Shown here in pieces: positions 28,130-38,228 of a stretch of DNA of 64,000 bases; the stretch's first letter is position 1, and each line of letters opens with the position of its first letter. The DNA is taken from the NCBI RefSeq assembly GCF_003325375.1, contig NZ_CP030864.1, positions 124,001 through 188,000 of the forward strand, read 5' to 3'. This DNA is from Streptomyces globosus. GTDB taxonomy: Bacteria; Actinomycetota; Actinomycetes; Streptomycetales; Streptomycetaceae. A model generated the notes under the pieces. That model was not told the origin of the DNA. It searched no databases and was given only the letters and a program-made list of their open reading frames with translations. The translations under genes were made by a program, and so were the position numbers.

Positions 28130-31100
28130 GTGAACACCGGACTGCCCGGCGCAGCCGAAGAGGGACTCGCAGAGGAGATCTACGAGTTCCGCGCCTCTCG
28201 GGCGCAGCACCGCATGTACTTCCTGCAGCAGCTCGCGGGCGACGCGCCCACGTACCACATGCCGCTCTTCCACCGGCTGCGCGGCGCCGTGGACGGCGGG
28301 GCGCTGCGCGAGGCGGCGCGCGTCCTGGTCGAGCGGCACGAGGCGCTGCGGACCCGGTTCGCGGTCCAGGACGGCGAGCTGCTCCAGCTCGTCGCCCGGG
28401 AGGCCGCCTTCGAGTGGGCGGAGACGGACGTGGCGGCCGCGGCCGCCAGGTTCGGCCGCGCACCGGAGGACACCGGCGGTGTCGTCCGGGCGTGGGTCCG
28501 GGCGGAGGAGGCGAGGCCGTTCGACCTGGCGCGGGGCCCGCTCTTCCGGGTCGGGCTGCTGCGCGTGGCGGCGGAGGAGTCGGTGCTGCTGGTGGGGATG
28601 CACCACATCGTCTCCGACGGCTGGTCCTGCGAGATCCTCTTCCGCGAGCTGGCCGAGGTGTACGGGGCCCTGGTGTCCGGGGCGGGCGCCGCACTGCCGG
28701 AGGTGGAGTTCCAGTACGCGGACTACTCCTGCTGGCAGGAGGAGTGGCTCGAGAGCCCGGCCGCCGCGCGGCAGCGCGCGTACTGGGAGCAGCGGCTGGC
28801 CGGCGACCTGCCGGTCATGCGGCTGCCGGCGACCCGGCCGCGCGGTGCGGCGGCGGAGCGGCGCGGGGCCTCGCTGGCCTTCGGGCTGCCCGCGGCGGCC
28901 GAGCGGCTGCGGGAGCTGTGCGGTGGCGCGGACGCGACGTTCTTCCACGGGCTGCTGGCGGTCTTCGACCTGCTGCTGAACCGCTACACCGGGCTCGACG
29001 ACATCGTGGTGGGCACTCCGATCGCGAACCGGCACCGGTCCGAGTTCGCGTCCGCGGTGGGCCTGTTCGTCAACACGACGGTGCTGCGCACCGACCTGTC
29101 GGGGGACCCGACGTTCCGGGAGCTGCTGCTCCGGGTCCGGGACGGCGTCCTGGAGGCGCAGGAGCACCAGGACATGCCGTTCGAGGAGCTGGTCCGGATG
29201 AAGAACCCGGACCGGGACGCCGAGTCGTCGCCCGTCTTCCAGGTGATGTTCGGCATGAACGAGGTCGGCGACCAGGTCCTGCGCTTCGCCGGGATCGAGG
29301 GCGAGCCCCTGGCGGCGGACTCCGGCACGGCCAAGTTCGACCTGTCCCTGGACGTGGCGGACACCCCGGAGGGTGTGACGGGGGTCTTCGAGTACCGCAG
29401 CGACCTGTTCGAGGCGTCCGTCGTGGACGGCCTGGCCCGCCACTACGCGCGGCTGGTCGAGGCCGTCGTCGCGGAGCCGGACGTCCCGGTGTCGGCCCTG
29501 CGGATGCTGTCCGAGGAGGAGTGCGCCGCCCTGGCGCCCGCGCCCCCGGCGGCCCCGGCGGCGGCCTCCGGTCCGCGGCCGGTGCACGAGCTGTTCGCCG
29601 AGTGGGCCTCCCGCACGCCGGACGCGGTGGCGCTGGTCGACGGCGGGCTCCGCATCGGCTACGGCGACCTGGACCGCCGCGCCAACCGGCTCGCGCACCA
29701 CCTGCGCGGGCTCGGGGTGGGCCCCGGTGTGATGGTCGGGCTGAGCATGGAGCGGTCCGCGGAGCTGGTGGTGGCGCTGCTCGCGGTGCTGAAGGCGGGC
29801 GGGGCCTACGTTCCGCTGGACCCGGCGTACCCGGTGGACCGGCTGCGCCTCATGGTCGAGGACTCCGGGCTGCGGACGATCGTGACGGGCCGGGGGGTTC
29901 CGCGCTGGTGGGCCGATCCGGCCGGGGAGGGCGCCGCCTTCGACGGGGCGGTGGTCGACACGGCGGCCGACCGGGAGCTGCTGGAGGCGTACCCGGACAC
30001 GCCGGTCGCCGCCGGTGCGGGCCCGGACGACCTCGCATACGTCATCTACACCTCCGGTTCGACCGGCCGCCCGAAGGGTGTGCTGATCCCGCACCGCAAC
30101 ATCAGCCGGCTGTTCACCTCCACCGACCACTGGTTCGGATTCGGCCCCGGGGACGTGTGGACCCTCTTCCACTCCTACGCGTTCGACTTCTCCGTGTGGG
30201 AGCTGTGGGGCGCCCTCGCGTACGGCGGCCGGCTGGTCGTCGTCCCGTACGGGACGAGCCGGGAGCCGGCGGCCTTCCTGCGGCTGCTGCGCGAGCAGCG
30301 GGTCACCGTGCTCAACCAGACGCCGTCGGCGTTCCACCAGCTGATGCGGGCCGACGAGGCCTCCGGCGGCGACCCGTCGGAACTCGCCCTGCGCTACGTC
30401 GTCTTCGGCGGCGAGGCCCTGGAGCCGGCGTCGCTGCGCGGCTGGTTCGACCGGTACGGGGACGCCTGCCCGCAGCTGGTGAACATGTACGGCATCACCG
30501 AGACGACGGTGCACGTCACCCACCGCCCGATCACCCTGAAGGACCTGGAGGCCGGCAGCGGCAGCGTCATCGGCGAGCCGATCCCCGACCTGCACCTGTA
30601 CGTGCTGGACCCGCAGGGCCGGCCTGTGCCCGCGGGTGTGCTGGGCGAGCTGTACGTGGGCGGCGCGGGCCTGGCGGACGGGTACCTGAACCGGCCGGAG
30701 CTGACCGCCGAGCGGTTCGTCCGGCACCCGTTCTCGGACGATCCGGCCGAGCGGCTCTACCGCACCGGCGACCTGGCGCGCCGGCTGCCCGACGGAGACC
30801 TGGAGTACTGCGGCCGCACCGACGCGCAGATCCAGCTGCGCGGCTTCCGTATCGAGCCGGGCGAGATCGAGGCGGCTCTGGCCGGCCACGAGCTGGTGCA
30901 CGAGGCGGTGGTGCTGGTGCACACGGACGAGGAGGGGCACGCCCGGCTCGCCGCCTACGTCACCGCGCGGACCGGGGCGGACGCCGGAGCCCTGGACGGC
31001 GGGGCGCTGCGGGCGCACGCCGTCCGGCGGCTGCCCGTCCACATGGTCCCGTCGACGTTCACGGTGCTGCCGGAGTTCCCGCTCACGGCGAACGGGAAGG

Positions 31101-34100
31101 TGGACCGCAGGCGGCTGCCCGCCCCGCAGGCCCCCCGGGCCGGATCGGGCCGCGCGTACGCGGCGCCGTCCACGCCCGCGGAGCAGGTGCTGGCGCAGGT
31201 GTGGGCCCGCGTGCTGGACGTGGAGCAGGTGGGCGTCGACGACAACTACTTCGCGCTGGGCGGCGACTCCATCCGCAGCATCCGGCTGCTGGCCCTGGCG
31301 GGCGAGGCCGGTCTGCGGATCGGCTTCCAGGACCTGATGGCCCACCAGACGATCCGTGCGCTGGCCGCGGCGGCCACCGCCGCGGGCGGCACGGGCGGCG
31401 CCGGGGGCGGCGCCGGGGCCGCCGCGCACCCGCCGTTCTCGCTGCTGGACCCGGCCGACCGGGACCGGCTGCCGGACGGCCTGGACGACGCGTACCCGAT
31501 GACCCGGCTCCAGCAGGGCATGCTGTTCCACGGCGACCTGTCGGGGGCGGGCAGCGAGTACCACAACGTGTCGACGTACCGGATCCGGGCCGGGTACAGC
31601 GAGGACGCCTGGCGGGAGGCGGTGGCGGGGCTGCTGGCCCGGCACGAGATCCTGCGCACGTCCTTCGACGTGAGCGGCTTCCGTGAGCCGATGCAGCTGG
31701 TCCACGCGGACGTCGCGCCGCCGGTCGCCTTCGAGGACCTGAGCGGTCTGACGCCCGACGCGGCGGATGCCGCGGCGGAGCGCCGCTGGGAGCTGGAGAA
31801 CGCCGGGCGCTTCGACTGGCGTACGGCCCCGCTGATCCGCTTCCACGTGCAGCGGCGGCCCGACGACACCGTCCAGCTGTACATCACCGAGCACCACGCG
31901 ATCCTGGACGGCTGGAGCGAGCGCTCCCTGTACGCCGAGCTGCTGCTGCGCTACGGCCGCGCGCTCTCCGGCGCGGAAGCGCCGTCCGCGGCTCCGCTCC
32001 GGTCGCGCTTCTCCTCGTACGTGGCGCTGGAGCGGGCGGCGGTGGAGGACGAGGGCAGCCGACGGTTCTGGGCCGGGCAGTTGGAGGGCGCGACCCTCAC
32101 CCGCCTGCCGCGGGGTGCCGTGGCGGCCGGGCGGCCGCAGGACGCGGGGGCCGCGGTCATGGAGTTCACCGAGCAGGCGCTGCCCGGTGCGGTGCTGGAG
32201 GGGCTGACCGCGCTCGCCCGGGACCTGGGCGTCCCGCTGCGGACGGTGCTCCTCGCGGCGCACCTGCGGGTGATGGGCCTGCTGACCGGCACGGACGACC
32301 CGGTGACGGGTGCCGTGTACAACGGGCGGGGCGAGGAGGCGGACGGCGACCTGGCGCTGGGCGTCTTCCTGAACACGCTGCCGGTGCGCGGCCGGCTGAC
32401 CGGCGGCAGCTGGTCCGACCTGGTGCGCGAGACGGCGGCGCTGGACCTGGAGATCCTGCGGCACCGCCGCTACCCGCTGGCGGAGATCATCCGGTGCACG
32501 GGTGTGTCCGAGCCGTTCGAGTCCTTCTTCAACTACACCCACTTCCACGTCGAGCGGCAGCTGGACGGGCAGTCGGAGGTGGAGGTCCTCGACTCGCGGG
32601 GTGTCGCGCACACCAACTTCCCCTTCGGGGCGGAGTTCTACCGGGACGCGGTGCACGGCGGGCTCGGCCTGGGGCTGCGCTGGGACGCGTCCCGGTTCGA
32701 CGCCGCGCAGATCGGGCTGTTCCACGGCTACTACGCGGCCGCGCTCACCGCCATGGCCACCGACCCGGAGGGCCGCTACGAGACCGCCGACCTGCTGTCG
32801 CCGCAGGAGCACCGGCTGTTCGGCGAGTGGAACGGCACGGCCCGGCGCTACGACCGGACGCACGTGCTGCACGCGCTGGTCGAGGAGCAGGCCCGGCGCA
32901 CGCCGGACGCCCCGGCGGTCCGGTTCGGCGGCCGCTCGCTGACGTACCGGGAGCTGGACGAGCGGGCGGATCGGCTGGCGGGCCTGCTGCGGGCGCGCGG
33001 TGCCCGGCCGGGCGGGTTCGTGGCGGTGCTGCTGGAGCGCTCGCTGGAGCTGCCGGTCTGCCTGCTCGCGGTGCTGAAGTCGGGGGCCGCGTACGTCCCG
33101 CTCGACCCGGAGCACCCGGGGCGGCGGCTGCGCGGAATCCTGGCGGATGCCGGAATCCCGTTGGTGCTCACGCTTCCGGAGTGGGAGGCGAAGGTCGCCG
33201 GGCCGGGCACGGTCCTGGTGCACCCGGACGCGGCGGAGGCCGACGGCGCGGGCGAGGAGGCCGGATCGGAGGCCGCCGGGCCCGGGGACGCCGCGTACAT
33301 GATCTTCACATCGGGTTCGACGGGGACGCCGAAGGGCGTCGTCGTCTCCCACCGGGCCATCGTGAACCGGCTGCTGTGGATGCAGGAGGAGTACGGTCTG
33401 CGGCCCGGCGAGCCGGTGCTGCAGAAGACGCCGGCGACTTTCGACGTGTCCGTGTGGGAGTTCTTCTGGCCGCTGCTGACCGGCGCCGTCATGGTGCTCG
33501 CGGCGCCGGGGGGCCACCGCGACCCGGCGTACCTGGCGGAGCTGATCGGGGCCGAGCAGGTCACCACGGTGCACTTCGTGCCGTCGATGCTGCAGGCGTT
33601 CGTCGAGGAGCCGTCCGCCGCGGCGTGCACGAGCCTGACGCGGGTGGTGTGCAGCGGCGAGGCCCTCCCCCACGACCTCCAGCAGCGCTTCCTGTCCCGC
33701 TTCACCGCGGAGCTGCACAACCTCTACGGGCCCACCGAGGCGGCCGTGGACGTCACCTACTGGCGGTGCACGGACGACGGCAGCGGCGTGGTCCCCATCG
33801 GGCGGCCGGTCGCCAACACCGAGCTGTACGTGCTGGACCGGCACGGCCTGCCCGTGCCGCGCGGGGTGACGGGTGAGCTGTACCTGGGCGGCGTCCAGCT
33901 GGCCGAGGGCTACCACCGGCGGCCGGACCTGACCGACCGGGCCTTCGTCCGGCACACCGACCGCGCCGGGGTGGTGCGCAGGCTCTACCGGACCGGGGAC
34001 CTCGTACGGCACCTGCCGGACGGAGCGCTGGAGTACCGGGGCCGCACCGACGCGCAGATCAAGCTGCGCGGGTTCCGGATCGAGCTCGGGGAGGTCGAGG

Positions 34101-35437
34101 CGGTCCTGTCGGCCCACCCGGACGTCGCCGAGTGCGCGGTACTGCTGCGCGGGGACCGGCTGGCCGCCTACGTGGTCATGCGGCCGGGCGCCGCGGGCGC
34201 GGCCGGTCCGGCGGTGCTCTCGGCGCACGCCGCGGACGCGCTTCCCGCGTACATGGTGCCGTCGTCGTGGACCGAGCTGGCCGCGATGCCGCTGACCGGC
34301 AGCGGCAAGCTGGACCGCAAGGCCCTCCCCGCGCCGGCCGAGGGGGCGCCCGCCCGCTCCGCCGCGGCCGTCGGCCCGCGCGACGGCCACGAGGCGCGGC
34401 TGCTGGACCTCTGGACCGAGCTGCTCGGCGCGGACGGCCTGGGCGTCGAGGACGACTTCTTCGCGGCGGGCGGGCATTCGCTGCTGGCGCTGCGGCTCGT
34501 CTCCCGTATCAACGCGGCGTTCGGGCTGCGGCTGGGCGTCTCGGCGGTGCTGGCGCACCCGACGGTCGCCCGGCAGGCGGAGCTGGTCCGCGGCGGCAGC
34601 GAAGCCGCCCGGCCCGGGGCGGCGGTGCCCCTGCGGGCGGCCGGCACCCGGAACCCGCTCTTCCTGGTGCACCCCGCGGGCGGCAGCGTGCTGTGCTACC
34701 GCGAGCTGGCGGCGGCCCTGGGCGCGGACCAGCCGGTGTACGGGCTCGCCGCGGCGGGACTCGACGCCGGAACCGCGCCCGCGCAGAGCGTCGGGGAGAT
34801 GGCCGAGGCGTACCTGCACGCCGTCCGCGAGGTGCGGCCCGCGGGCCCGTACCGCCTGGCGGGCTGGTCGTTCGGCGGGCTCGTGGCGCACGAGATGGCC
34901 GTCCGGCTGACCGCCGCGGGCGAGCGGGTGGAGCTGCTCGCGCTGGTGGACAGCGGCCACCCCGACGGCAGCCGTGCGCCGGGCACGGAGGCGGAGGTGC
35001 TCCTGCACTTCCTGGAGGACCTGCTGGCCTCCTCCGGGGGCGGCGGGGTGCCGCCCGCGACGGCGGCGGCGCTGGCCTCGGCGGCCGCGGCCGGCGGGCT
35101 CCGGGAGGGCCTGCGCGTGATCCGCGGGGAACTGCTCCGGGCGGACCCCGGCGGCGCCCCGCAACCGGACGACCTGGCCCGCCACCACGCGGTGTTCCGG
35201 GGGAACCTGCGGGCCGCGGCGGCATACCGGCCACCCGTCTTCCCCGGCGCGGTGCGCCTCTACCGCAGCACCGACGGCATCCGGGCCGGCTTCACCGAGG
35301 CGTGGGGGCGGACGGCCGGATCCGGCCTGACGGTACGCGACCTCGACACCGACCACTACGGGATCGTGCGCGGCGCGCACGCCCAGGAGATAGCGAGAGA
35401 CATGTACGACAACAACCGGGAAGGGCCCCGACCGTGA
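28130..35437 (+). CDS. Nonribosomal peptide synthetase, C-A-T-C-A-T-TE
   Basis: The product has 2435 residues from a GTG start with GGGGA upstream. Domains: C (HHIVSDGWS near 158), A (YTSGSTGRPKG near 636), T (GGDS near 1043), C (HHAILDGWS near 1253), A (FTSGSTGTPKG near 1724), T (GGHS near 2113) and a C-terminal thioesterase (GWSFGG near 2245, late His in DHYG). Hand-aligned codes are DFWNVGMVHK for the first A domain, the threonine code, and DVWHVSLVDK for the second, the serine code. The thioesterase makes this the last synthetase of the line, ending in Thr-Ser. The second C domain opens with YPMTRLQQGMLFHG, a variant form found in dual or modifying C domains. It overlaps the exporter gene by 4 bp. 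Confidence 0.93.
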   Translation: MNTGLPGAAEEGLAEEIYEFRASRAQHRMYFLQQLAGDAPTYHMPLFHRLRGAVDGGALREAARVLVERHEALRTRFAVQDGELLQLVAREAAFEWAETDVAAAAARFGRAPEDTGGVVRAWVRAEEARPFDLARGPLFRVGLLRVAAEESVLLVGMHHIVSDGWSCEILFRELAEVYGALVSGAGAALPEVEFQYADYSCWQEEWLESPAAARQRAYWEQRLAGDLPVMRLPATRPRGAAAERRGASLAFGLPAAAERLRELCGGADATFFHGLLAVFDLLLNRYTGLDDIVVGTPIANRHRSEFASAVGLFVNTTVLRTDLSGDPTFRELLLRVRDGVLEAQEHQDMPFEELVRMKNPDRDAESSPVFQVMFGMNEVGDQVLRFAGIEGEPLAADSGTAKFDLSLDVADTPEGVTGVFEYRSDLFEASVVDGLARHYARLVEAVVAEPDVPVSALRMLSEEECAALAPAPPAAPAAASGPRPVHELFAEWASRTPDAVALVDGGLRIGYGDLDRRANRLAHHLRGLGVGPGVMVGLSMERSAELVVALLAVLKAGGAYVPLDPAYPVDRLRLMVEDSGLRTIVTGRGVPRWWADPAGEGAAFDGAVVDTAADRELLEAYPDTPVAAGAGPDDLAYVIYTSGSTGRPKGVLIPHRNISRLFTSTDHWFGFGPGDVWTLFHSYAFDFSVWELWGALAYGGRLVVVPYGTSREPAAFLRLLREQRVTVLNQTPSAFHQLMRADEASGGDPSELALRYVVFGGEALEPASLRGWFDRYGDACPQLVNMYGITETTVHVTHRPITLKDLEAGSGSVIGEPIPDLHLYVLDPQGRPVPAGVLGELYVGGAGLADGYLNRPELTAERFVRHPFSDDPAERLYRTGDLARRLPDGDLEYCGRTDAQIQLRGFRIEPGEIEAALAGHELVHEAVVLVHTDEEGHARLAAYVTARTGADAGALDGGALRAHAVRRLPVHMVPSTFTVLPEFPLTANGKVDRRRLPAPQAPRAGSGRAYAAPSTPAEQVLAQVWARVLDVEQVGVDDNYFALGGDSIRSIRLLALAGEAGLRIGFQDLMAHQTIRALAAAATAAGGTGGAGGGAGAAAHPPFSLLDPADRDRLPDGLDDAYPMTRLQQGMLFHGDLSGAGSEYHNVSTYRIRAGYSEDAWREAVAGLLARHEILRTSFDVSGFREPMQLVHADVAPPVAFEDLSGLTPDAADAAAERRWELENAGRFDWRTAPLIRFHVQRRPDDTVQLYITEHHAILDGWSERSLYAELLLRYGRALSGAEAPSAAPLRSRFSSYVALERAAVEDEGSRRFWAGQLEGATLTRLPRGAVAAGRPQDAGAAVMEFTEQALPGAVLEGLTALARDLGVPLRTVLLAAHLRVMGLLTGTDDPVTGAVYNGRGEEADGDLALGVFLNTLPVRGRLTGGSWSDLVRETAALDLEILRHRRYPLAEIIRCTGVSEPFESFFNYTHFHVERQLDGQSEVEVLDSRGVAHTNFPFGAEFYRDAVHGGLGLGLRWDASRFDAAQIGLFHGYYAAALTAMATDPEGRYETADLLSPQEHRLFGEWNGTARRYDRTHVLHALVEEQARRTPDAPAVRFGGRSLTYRELDERADRLAGLLRARGARPGGFVAVLLERSLELPVCLLAVLKSGAAYVPLDPEHPGRRLRGILADAGIPLVLTLPEWEAKVAGPGTVLVHPDAAEADGAGEEAGSEAAGPGDAAYMIFTSGSTGTPKGVVVSHRAIVNRLLWMQEEYGLRPGEPVLQKTPATFDVSVWEFFWPLLTGAVMVLAAPGGHRDPAYLAELIGAEQVTTVHFVPSMLQAFVEEPSAAACTSLTRVVCSGEALPHDLQQRFLSRFTAELHNLYGPTEAAVDVTYWRCTDDGSGVVPIGRPVANTELYVLDRHGLPVPRGVTGELYLGGVQLAEGYHRRPDLTDRAFVRHTDRAGVVRRLYRTGDLVRHLPDGALEYRGRTDAQIKLRGFRIELGEVEAVLSAHPDVAECAVLLRGDRLAAYVVMRPGAAGAAGPAVLSAHAADALPAYMVPSSWTELAAMPLTGSGKLDRKALPAPAEGAPARSAAAVGPRDGHEARLLDLWTELLGADGLGVEDDFFAAGGHSLLALRLVSRINAAFGLRLGVSAVLAHPTVARQAELVRGGSEAARPGAAVPLRAAGTRNPLFLVHPAGGSVLCYRELAAALGADQPVYGLAAAGLDAGTAPAQSVGEMAEAYLHAVREVRPAGPYRLAGWSFGGLVAHEMAVRLTAAGERVELLALVDSGHPDGSRAPGTEAEVLLHFLEDLLASSGGGGVPPATAAALASAAAAGGLREGLRVIRGELLRADPGGAPQPDDLARHHAVFRGNLRAAAAYRPPVFPGAVRLYRSTDGIRAGFTEAWGRTAGSGLTVRDLDTDHYGIVRGAHAQEIARDMYDNNREGPRP

Positions 35438-36720
35438 CCGACAGGAGAACCACCCTGTGGCGGCACGCCGACTTCCGCAACCTGTGGCTCGGGCTGACCG
35501 CGTCCCTGTTCGGCTCGAAGGTCACCGCCGTGGCACTTCCGCTGATCGCCGCCGTCTCCCTGGAGGCCACGCCGTTCGAGATGGGCGTCCTGGTGGCGGC
35601 GGAGGGCCTGCCGTACCTGTTCATCAGCCTGTTCGCCGGGGTGTGGCTGGACCGCAGTGCGAAGCGGCCCATCCTCATCCTCACGGACCTGGTGCGGGCG
35701 GCGCTGCTGCTGCTCCTGCCCGTCGGCTGGGCGGGCGGCTTCCTCTCCTTCCCGCTGCTGCTCGCGGTGTCGCTGGCCATCGGCGCCTGCACGGTGGTCT
35801 CGGACATCGGCAGTGCCTCGTACCTGCCGCTGCTGATCGACCGCAAGGACCTCGTCGAGGGCAACAGCAAGCTGGAGCTGAGCAGCTCGGCGTCCGACAT
35901 CGCGGGCAACGCGATGGGAGGCGGCCTGCTCCAGATGGTCTCCGCGCCCTTCGCGGTGATCGTCAACTCGGTCACGTACCTGGTCTCCGCCGTCTTCACG
36001 GCGCTGATCCGGCACCGTGAGGCCAAGCCCGCGCCGGCCGTCCCCGAGGCGGGGGGCGAAGCGGTGGTGAAGCCGAACATGTGGCGGGAGATCGCCGAGG
36101 GCGCGCAGCCGGTGCTGCGGAACCCGGTGGTGCGGACCCTGGTGACCGCCACCCTCGTCTTCAACCTCTTCACGCTGGTGATCGAGCCGGTGTTCCTGAT
36201 CTTCGTCACCCGCACGCTGGGCGTGGAGCCCTTCTACATCGGCCTGATCTTCGCCTCGGCCGGGGCCGGCGCCCTGGTCGGCGCCCTGCTCGCCGAGCGG
36301 GCGAGCCGGCTGCTGGGCCTGGGGCGGGCGATGGTCGTCTCGCTGGGCGTCGCGGGTCTGTCGGCCCTGCTGATCCCGCTGGCCACGCAGCTTCCGAAGA
36401 CGGAGGCCTCGCTGCTCATCGTGGTCATGCACTTCATCGACTCAGCCATGATCATCATCTACAACGTCAACCAGCGCAGCCTGCGGTCCGCGGTCACCCC
36501 GGACCACCTGCAGGGCCGGATGAACGCGACCATCCGGATGGCCGTGATGGGCGTGACCCCGGTCGGCGCCCTGGCCGGCGGCTTCCTCGGCGGTGCCATC
36601 GGCACCCAGCAGACCCTGGTGCTCGGCGCGATCGGCGTCCTGCTCTCCGGTGTCGTGATCCTTCTTTCCGGTGTCCGGTCGGTGCGGGAGATCCCCGACG
36701 CCGAACCCGTAGCGGTGTGA
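35434..36720 (+). CDS. MFS exporter
   Basis: The 428-residue protein has about twelve hydrophobic helices and the MFS loop motif GVWLDRSAKRP after the second helix. It most resembles the enterobactin/drug exporter branch of MFS. GTG start overlaps the NRPS stop (GTGA), so it is coupled to peptide synthesis and is the probable product exporter and first line of self-protection. Confidence 0.9.
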   Translation: MTDRRTTLWRHADFRNLWLGLTASLFGSKVTAVALPLIAAVSLEATPFEMGVLVAAEGLPYLFISLFAGVWLDRSAKRPILILTDLVRAALLLLLPVGWAGGFLSFPLLLAVSLAIGACTVVSDIGSASYLPLLIDRKDLVEGNSKLELSSSASDIAGNAMGGGLLQMVSAPFAVIVNSVTYLVSAVFTALIRHREAKPAPAVPEAGGEAVVKPNMWREIAEGAQPVLRNPVVRTLVTATLVFNLFTLVIEPVFLIFVTRTLGVEPFYIGLIFASAGAGALVGALLAERASRLLGLGRAMVVSLGVAGLSALLIPLATQLPKTEASLLIVVMHFIDSAMIIIYNVNQRSLRSAVTPDHLQGRMNATIRMAVMGVTPVGALAGGFLGGAIGTQQTLVLGAIGVLLSGVVILLSGVRSVREIPDAEPVAV

Positions 36721-36731
36721 GGCGGTACAGC

Positions 36732-38228
36732 ATGACCAACACACTCTCCGGCCGCATATCCAGCGGTCCCAGCGCCCTCCTGCGGGACGAGCTGCTCGAC
36801 CCGCAGTTCGCCTACGAGGCCGAGCACCTGCTCCCGTACTACGTGCAGATCGAGCGGACGCTCGTCGCCGAGTACGCGCGGATGCGGCTGATCTCCCCCG
36901 GGCAGGCGGGGGAGCTGGACGGCCTGCTCCGCGGCGCCACCCGCGAGGTCATCACGGGGCAGCAGCAGGCGAACATGTCCGACATCGCGTTCGCGCTGGA
37001 ACGCCACGTGGAGAACGGCCTGTCCGCGCCCGTGCCGGCCTGGCACCTGGACCGCAGCCGCAACGACCTCCAGGCGTGCGCCCAGCTGATGTTCGCCCGC
37101 AACCGGCTGATCGGGGCGGCGCGCTCCCTGCTGGACTTCCAGACGGCCGCGCGGGAGCTGGCCGCGGCCACGGTCGACCTGCCGATGCCCGGCTACACCC
37201 ACCACCAGGCCGCCCAGATCATCACGCCGGGCTTCTACCTGGCGGCGGTCTCGGAGCACGTGCAGCACACGCTGCGCCGGCTCCTGGCCACGTACGACGG
37301 GATCGACGCCTGCCCGCTGGGCGCGGGCGCCATGTCCGGCCAGGAGCTGCCCTGGGACCGGGACCGGATGGCCTCGCTGCTGGGGTTCCGGCGGGCCCAG
37401 CCGAACGCGCTGATGTCGGTGGCCTCCCGCGGCTGGGCCCTGGAGATCACCGCCGAGTTCGGGGTCCTGGGCGTGGCGCTGAGCCGGTTCGCCACGGACC
37501 TGCTCGCCTGGGGCAGCAGCGAGTACGGGTTCATCGACCTGCCCGACGAGCTGTCCGGCATCTCCTCGGCGATGCCGCAGAAGAAGAACTTCCCGATCCT
37601 GGAGCGCATCCGGGGCCGCAGCTCGCACCTGTCGTCCTTCCACATCGACGTGACGCTGGGCCAGCGCAACACGCCGTACTCCAACACCGTCGAGGTGTCC
37701 AAGGAGGCGGGTGCGCACGTCTACCAGGCGTTCGAGGCGCTGCGCAGCACGACGCGGCTGTTCACGGAGGTGCTGCGGCACCTGTCCTTCCGGACCGACC
37801 GGATGGCCGAGGTGTGCGAGCGGGAGTTCCTGGGCGGCTTCGCCCTCGCCAACTCGCTGACGCTGCGCGAGGAGGTGCCGTGGCGGCGGGCGCAGGTGAT
37901 CGCCGGCCGGTACATCGTGGCGGCGGTCGCGGCGGGCCGCAGGCCCGCCGAGGGCGACCCGGAGCTGCTGCGCCGGGCCGCGCTGGACCAGGGCCACGAG
38001 CTGGCCGACCCGGCGGCCACGCTGGGCGACGCCTTCGACGTCGGCCAGGCGCTGCGCCGGATGCGGTCCAGCGGGTCGGCGCATCCGGACGCGGTGCGGA
38101 CGGCGCTCGGGGCGCAGCAGGAGGAGCACGAGCGGCTCGTGCAGGAGTGGGCGGAGCGGGCGGCGGCGACCGCCCGGACGACGGGGGAGGACGGGAATGG
38201 AAGCGCACGCGAGCCCCATGGCGGCTGA
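36732..38228 (+). CDS. Argininosuccinate-lyase-like enzyme (diamino acid pathway)
   Basis: This 498-residue protein belongs to the fumarase/aspartase superfamily. It keeps the signature loop SSAMPQKKN (catalytic Ser loop), the region DRSRNDLQ, and GYTHHQAAQ with the histidine pair. It lies in an operon with a threonine-kinase-like protein and a cysteine-synthase-like protein and not with arginine genes. In friulimicin-type clusters this trio is proposed to make 2,3-diaminobutyrate from threonine: an aspartate adduct of the amino acid is cleaved here, releasing fumarate and leaving the new amino group. Primary argininosuccinate lyase activity is less likely. It has a C-terminal extension that overlaps the next gene. 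Confidence 0.85.
   Translation: MTNTLSGRISSGPSALLRDELLDPQFAYEAEHLLPYYVQIERTLVAEYARMRLISPGQAGELDGLLRGATREVITGQQQANMSDIAFALERHVENGLSAPVPAWHLDRSRNDLQACAQLMFARNRLIGAARSLLDFQTAARELAAATVDLPMPGYTHHQAAQIITPGFYLAAVSEHVQHTLRRLLATYDGIDACPLGAGAMSGQELPWDRDRMASLLGFRRAQPNALMSVASRGWALEITAEFGVLGVALSRFATDLLAWGSSEYGFIDLPDELSGISSAMPQKKNFPILERIRGRSSHLSSFHIDVTLGQRNTPYSNTVEVSKEAGAHVYQAFEALRSTTRLFTEVLRHLSFRTDRMAEVCEREFLGGFALANSLTLREEVPWRRAQVIAGRYIVAAVAAGRRPAEGDPELLRRAALDQGHELADPAATLGDAFDVGQALRRMRSSGSAHPDAVRTALGAQQEEHERLVQEWAERAAATARTTGEDGNGSAREPHGG

Noticed and set aside
31460..32850. Epimerisation domain in NRPS2
   Set aside because: The segment has a condensation-type HHxxxDGWS motif and lies between a carrier and an adenylation domain, so it is a C domain; a dual role is only a possibility.
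36732..38228. Arginine biosynthesis gene argH
   Set aside because: It lies in an NRPS operon with kinase and PLP genes and no arg genes, so the diamino acid route is more likely.
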